DNA from: Trueperaceae bacterium
Lineage (GTDB): Bacteria > Deinococcota > Deinococci > Deinococcales > Trueperaceae
NCBI GenBank assembly: GCA_007695125.1
Contig: REEJ01000162.1
Location: 1-34,371 of the forward strand
Direction of reading: 5' to 3'
DNA length: 34,371 nt
This document shows positions 31,753-34,371 of this stretch, piece by piece; position 1 is the first letter of the stretch, and every line of letters starts with the position of its first letter. The position numbers and the translations under genes were made by a program. The notes under the pieces are model-generated. The model worked only from the letters and a program-made list of their open reading frames with translations. It was not told the origin of the DNA and did no database searches.

Positions 31753-32863
31753 GCCGCGCCTCCTTCGCGTCGATCGCGACCGCGTCGAGCCTGGCGTCGC
31801 CGAGCTCGCTCGCGCGACGCTCTTGGTCCGCCTCGGAGAGCGCGGCGGTGAGCGGACCGAGCTCGCCGGCGAGCACCCCGGCGAGGTCGTGGGTGGTGAA
31901 GCCGATGCGGTGATCGGTGACCCTCGACTGCGGCACGTTGTACGTCCGAATCTTCTCGGAGCGCTCGCCGCTGCCGATCTGCACGAGCCGGGCCTCGCGC
32001 TCCTCGGCCTGGCTGCGCTCCCGCTCGCGTTCCAGCAGGCGCGCGCGCAGGACCGTCAGGGCCTTCTCCTTGTTCTTGTGCTGCGACTTGCCGTCTTGGC
32101 AGGTGACGACGAGCTCCTCCGGCGTCCCCGGCATGTAGGTGATGCGCACCGCGCTGTCGGTGGTGTTCACGGACTGACCGCCGGGTCCCGACGCCCGGTA
32201 GACGTCGACGCGGTAGTCGGCGGGGGAGACGACCAGTTCGGCGTCCTCGCCGACGGGCAGGACGGCCACGGTGACGGTGCTGGTGTGGATGCGGCCCTGC
32301 GCCTCGGTGACCGGCACGCGCTGGACGCGATGGACGCCCGACTCGTACTTGAACGCCTGGTACGGGCCGCGGCCCCGCACCTCGAACGCGGCCTTCGACA
32401 CGCCGCCGAGCTCCGTCGGGTAGGTGTCGAGCGGCTCGACCGTGAAGCCGAGCGACTCCGCATACCGCTGGTACATGCTCACGAGCTCTGCGGCGAACAG
32501 CGACGCCTCGTCACCGCCAGCGGCGGCGCGCACCTCGACGATCACGTCGTCGTCGTCGAACGGGTCGCGCGGCACCAGGGCGCGCTGCAACGAGCGCTCG
32601 AGCTCGGCCTCGCGCGTCGCAAGGTGCTCCAGCTCCTCGCGGGCGGTCGCGCCGACCTCGGGGTCGTCGAGCAACGCCTCGGTGTCGGCGCGCTCACGGC
32701 GAGCGCGCACCAAGGCGCGCGCCGTCTCGGCCGCCTCCTTGAGTTCGCCGTAGCGCCGCATCAGGGCGCGGTACCGAGGCTGGTCCGCGATGACCGTCGG
32801 GTCGCCGAGACACGCCTCGAGTGCCTCGAACTCATCGATCACCGGTTCCACGCGGACGCTCAT
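31739..32863 (-). CDS. prfA: peptide chain release factor 1
   Basis: This 374-residue protein terminates translation at UAA and UAG. P184-V185-T186 in RVQRVPVTEAQGRIH is the PxT recognition motif of RF1 (RF2 has SPF). GPGGQSVNTTDSAVRITYMPG carries the universal GGQ with Gln230, methylated by PrmC in most bacteria. The N-terminal coiled-coil domain and the C-terminal switch (IRTYNVPQSRVTDHRIG) are typical. The ATG has no Shine-Dalgarno, but TAGACT stands 6 nt before it, so the transcript is probably leaderless. The Nudix and aag genes overlap downstream. Confidence 0.97.
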   Translation of the reverse strand: MSVRVEPVIDEFEALEACLGDPTVIADQPRYRALMRRYGELKEAAETARALVRARRERADTEALLDDPEVGATAREELEHLATREAELERSLQRALVPRDPFDDDDVIVEVRAAAGGDEASLFAAELVSMYQRYAESLGFTVEPLDTYPTELGGVSKAAFEVRGRGPYQAFKYESGVHRVQRVPVTEAQGRIHTSTVTVAVLPVGEDAELVVSPADYRVDVYRASGPGGQSVNTTDSAVRITYMPGTPEELVVTCQDGKSQHKNKEKALTVLRARLLERERERSQAEEREARLVQIGSGERSEKIRTYNVPQSRVTDHRIGFTTHDLAGVLAGELGPLTAALSEADQERRASELGDARLDAVAIDAKEARRGSA

Positions 32864-32869
32864 CGCGGC

Positions 32870-32875
32870 AGTCTA
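32870..32875 (-). promoter_or_regulatory. -10 for leaderless prfA
   Basis: TAGACT on the minus strand, 6 nt before the ATG at 32863. No -35 at the right place. Confidence 0.5.
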
Positions 32876-32945
32876 CCGTGGTCCCGCCGCGGTCCCGGAC
32901 GCAGGACCGGCACGACGCACGAGCCCGGTGTCCAGGGCCGTGGAC

Positions 32946-32966
32946 GCGCCGGCGCTGCGCCGGCGC
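32946..32966 (-). terminator. hairpin after the binding-protein gene
   Basis: Eight-bp GC stem (32946-32953 with 32959-32966), 5-nt loop, directly after the stop at 32967. No T-run. It separates this gene from prfA on the same strand. Confidence 0.6.
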
Positions 32967-34214
32967 TCAGCGCGTCATGACCACCACGAGGCCCTGCCAG
33001 CGCGCCATGCGCGGATCTCCGGAGCGCGCCTGGTAGGTGCCGGCCGCGAGCGGTCGCGGCGGGGCGCTCATCAGCGCGTCCAACACGGCTTGCCGTACGC
33101 TCGCAGCGGGGAGCCCCGGTGGCAACGCGAGCGCGGCGACGTCCTCGAACGCCCGCTGGAGCAGCGTGAGCGCGTCGTCGACCAGCGCCAGGGTGCCGAC
33201 CTCCATGGGGTCGAGCCGGGCGTCGAGGGTCTCGATGCGCGCGAGCGCAGCTGCGGCGGCCTCGCGGTTCGGATGTTCGGCCGGCAACGATTCGAAGACG
33301 GTCACGGGGGAGACGGCGCTGCGGACCTGCCACCACGCGTCGCCGCCCGTGGGCGGCGCGGTCGGGCCCTCCGCCGTCGCTGTCAGTCGCCGCCACGTGG
33401 CGGGTCCGATCGTCTCCGGCCGCACGTACGCCGGTCCGAACCAGCCGCGCGTGCGAAGGCCGCGCAGCGCCAGGTCGGTGTCGGTCGTCAGGCCCCAGAC
33501 GACGATGGCGCCCGGCTCTCGGGTGGCTGCCCACAGCGCCTCGGGCGTGAGGACCGTGGCCGACGGCGGGTACTGGATGGTCCCGACCGGCTCGCGTCCG
33601 GCGTCTGCGAGGGCGCGCTCGAACGCTTCGGCAGCGTCGACGCCGAACGCGTTGTCGAGGGTCATCAGCGCCATGGCCGACTTGCCTTCGTCTGCGACGT
33701 GCACCGCCGCCGCGGTCATCTGCGTGCGCGCGTCGGCCCGAAGGGCCAGCGTCCACACGTGGTCGGTGGTCGGGGTTCCGTCCAGTTTGAGCAGGACGAC
33801 ACCGGAGGCCTCCGCGACGGCGCTCACACGCTCGCTCGCCGACGGCGAGGTGCAGCACACGAGCGCCAGCACCCCCTCGTCGATCAACTCGCGGGCGAGC
33901 GACTCGGCGCGCCGCGGATCGCCGGCGTCGTCACGAACGTCGATCACGAGCGGGACTCCGTACACGCCGACGGCGACGTACGCCGCGGCGAAGCGCTCGG
34001 CCACGCTCGCCTGGAGGGCGCCGATGGCGCTGCCGGCGCTCTGGGACGCGATCACACCGATGCGCCACGGCGACGATCCGTCTGCCTGTGCGGCGGCGAT
34101 CGCCGCCGCGAGGAGCACGCAGAGCGCGACGGTCGTACGGAGCAGCGTCGAGACGAGTGGCCGAGGCGGCGTCACGAGGGCCGAAGCGGGCGGAACGACG
34201 TGGGTGCGACGCAT
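32967..34214 (-). CDS. periplasmic binding protein type 1 (branched-chain amino-acid/amide-like)
   Basis: About 415 residues. A signal peptide is visible near residues 24-45 (LLRTTVALCVLLAAAIAAAQ). WRIGVIASQSAGSAIGALQASVAERFAAAY, GVPLVIDVRDDAGDPRRAESLARELIDEG and LALVCCTSPSASERVSAVAEASGVVLLK match type 1 periplasmic binding proteins (LivK-like). TLDNAFGVDAAEAFERALADAG and AIVVWGLTTDTDLALRGLRTRGW support this. No permease or ATPase gene is in the window, so the transporter is elsewhere or it is a sensor. Start uncertain: ATG 34214 is chosen, GTG 34175 would give a shorter signal peptide. There is no clear ribosome-binding site. Confidence 0.85.
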   Translation of the reverse strand: MRRTHVVPPASALVTPPRPLVSTLLRTTVALCVLLAAAIAAAQADGSSPWRIGVIASQSAGSAIGALQASVAERFAAAYVAVGVYGVPLVIDVRDDAGDPRRAESLARELIDEGVLALVCCTSPSASERVSAVAEASGVVLLKLDGTPTTDHVWTLALRADARTQMTAAAVHVADEGKSAMALMTLDNAFGVDAAEAFERALADAGREPVGTIQYPPSATVLTPEALWAATREPGAIVVWGLTTDTDLALRGLRTRGWFGPAYVRPETIGPATWRRLTATAEGPTAPPTGGDAWWQVRSAVSPVTVFESLPAEHPNREAAAAALARIETLDARLDPMEVGTLALVDDALTLLQRAFEDVAALALPPGLPAASVRQAVLDALMSAPPRPLAAGTYQARSGDPRMARWQGLVVVMTR

Positions 34215-34309
34215 GAGGACCGTCGTACCCGACGTGCGCGTGAGACGCGTGTGCCGCTGCCGCCGCAGGGAGCGCCGAGGCGTGCGAGGCTCGAGGTGCA
34301 CGTAGCGAG

Positions 34310-34315
34310 TATCGT
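34310..34315 (+). promoter_or_regulatory. -10 for the leaderless phosphotriesterase-like gene
   Basis: TATCGT, 6 nt before the ATG at 34322. On the other strand the overlapping GATACT (34308-34313) could serve the binding-protein gene, so the site may be bidirectional. Confidence 0.4.
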
Positions 34316-34321
34316 TGCGTG

Positions 34322-34371
34322 ATGATCATGACGGTGCTCGGTCCCATCGATCCCGATCGGCTCGGGTTCAC
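34322..34371 (+). CDS. phosphotriesterase-family protein, first 16 codons (3' end outside window)
   Basis: MIMTVLGPIDPDRLGF is the N-terminal strand of phosphotriesterase-like metalloenzymes (typically TVLGPIxPxxLGFTLxHEH), with the metal-binding HxH expected just beyond the window. Only 16 full codons are visible, so the call rests on that short match. Leaderless start. Confidence 0.6.
   Translation, partial: MIMTVLGPIDPDRLGF

Noticed and set aside
31739-32863. Release factor 2 for this gene
   Set aside because: The recognition motif is P-V-T, not S-P-F, and there is no programmed frameshift site.
32790-34322. A plus-strand frame of about 510 codons opposite the binding-protein gene
   Set aside because: The minus-strand protein has a signal peptide and recognisable fold; the plus-strand product is Arg-rich with no motif.

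Overview
This is a high-GC bacterial chromosome segment packed with genes. It has no insertion sequence, phage gene, integrase or CRISPR array that I can see. The gene set is mostly housekeeping: electron-transfer flavoprotein, glycolysis, translation, proteolysis, Fe-S assembly, tRNAs and DNA repair. My best guess is a Deinococcota lineage, possibly Trueperaceae-like. Reasons are the gap-pgk and tig-clpP-clpX clusters, a eukaryote-like (type 2) isoleucyl-tRNA synthetase under a T-box, and many start codons only 5-7 nt after a TANNNT -10 box (leaderless mRNAs, common in Deinococcus). A deep-branching actinobacterial or Chloroflexi-like genome is not excluded.

Layout. 1-2550 (+): end of an acyl-CoA dehydrogenase, then etfB and etfA, a beta-oxidation electron-transfer unit. 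2604-5253: an amidoligase-type cassette with a GNAT acetyltransferase fused to a C39-like cysteine peptidase (+), facing a RimK-like ATP-grasp ligase and its N-terminal RLAN-like domain (-). The last two are separate overlapping genes here. 5244-7453 (-): gap-pgk, which reads straight into that cassette. 7558-11275 (-): ileS with an upstream isoleucine T-box leader. 11322-14000 (+): rho with a long basic/acidic N-terminal extension, then a secreted M23 peptidase. 14052-15724 (+): an IscR-like Rrf2 regulator overlapping a cysteine desulfurase. 15731-19355 (-): tRNA-His, tRNA-Leu, tig, clpP, clpX. 19616-21499 (+): YugP-type membrane zinc peptidase and a saccharopine-dehydrogenase-like oxidoreductase. 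21548-23025: tRNA-Gly, tRNA-Arg and tRNA-Pro (-) around an S33 alpha/beta hydrolase (+). 23060-26946 (-): a TPR-GGDEF diguanylate cyclase with a small membrane protein, then miaB with a Nudix hydrolase. 27000-30704: alkyltransferase-like protein (+), a RanBP2-type zinc-finger membrane protein (-), and an M20 peptidase, DUF2007-like protein and CDF metal transporter run (+). 30617-32875 (-): prfA, Nudix, 3-methyladenine DNA glycosylase. 32946-34371: periplasmic binding protein (-) and the first codons of a phosphotriesterase-like gene (+).

Most interesting points: the split RLAN/ATP-grasp plus GNAT-C39 cassette joined to the glycolytic operon; an IleRS whose HIGH motif reads G-V-H-H, the swapped form linked to mupirocin hyper-resistance, under an ATC-specifier T-box; interleaved divergent ileS and rho promoters; a run of leaderless promoters; and two very short candidate leaderless ORFs, preceded by the same 13-nt promoter sequence, whose stop codons overlap the starts of miaB and of the GGDEF gene. 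All functions are inferred from sequence by eye. No database search was run.
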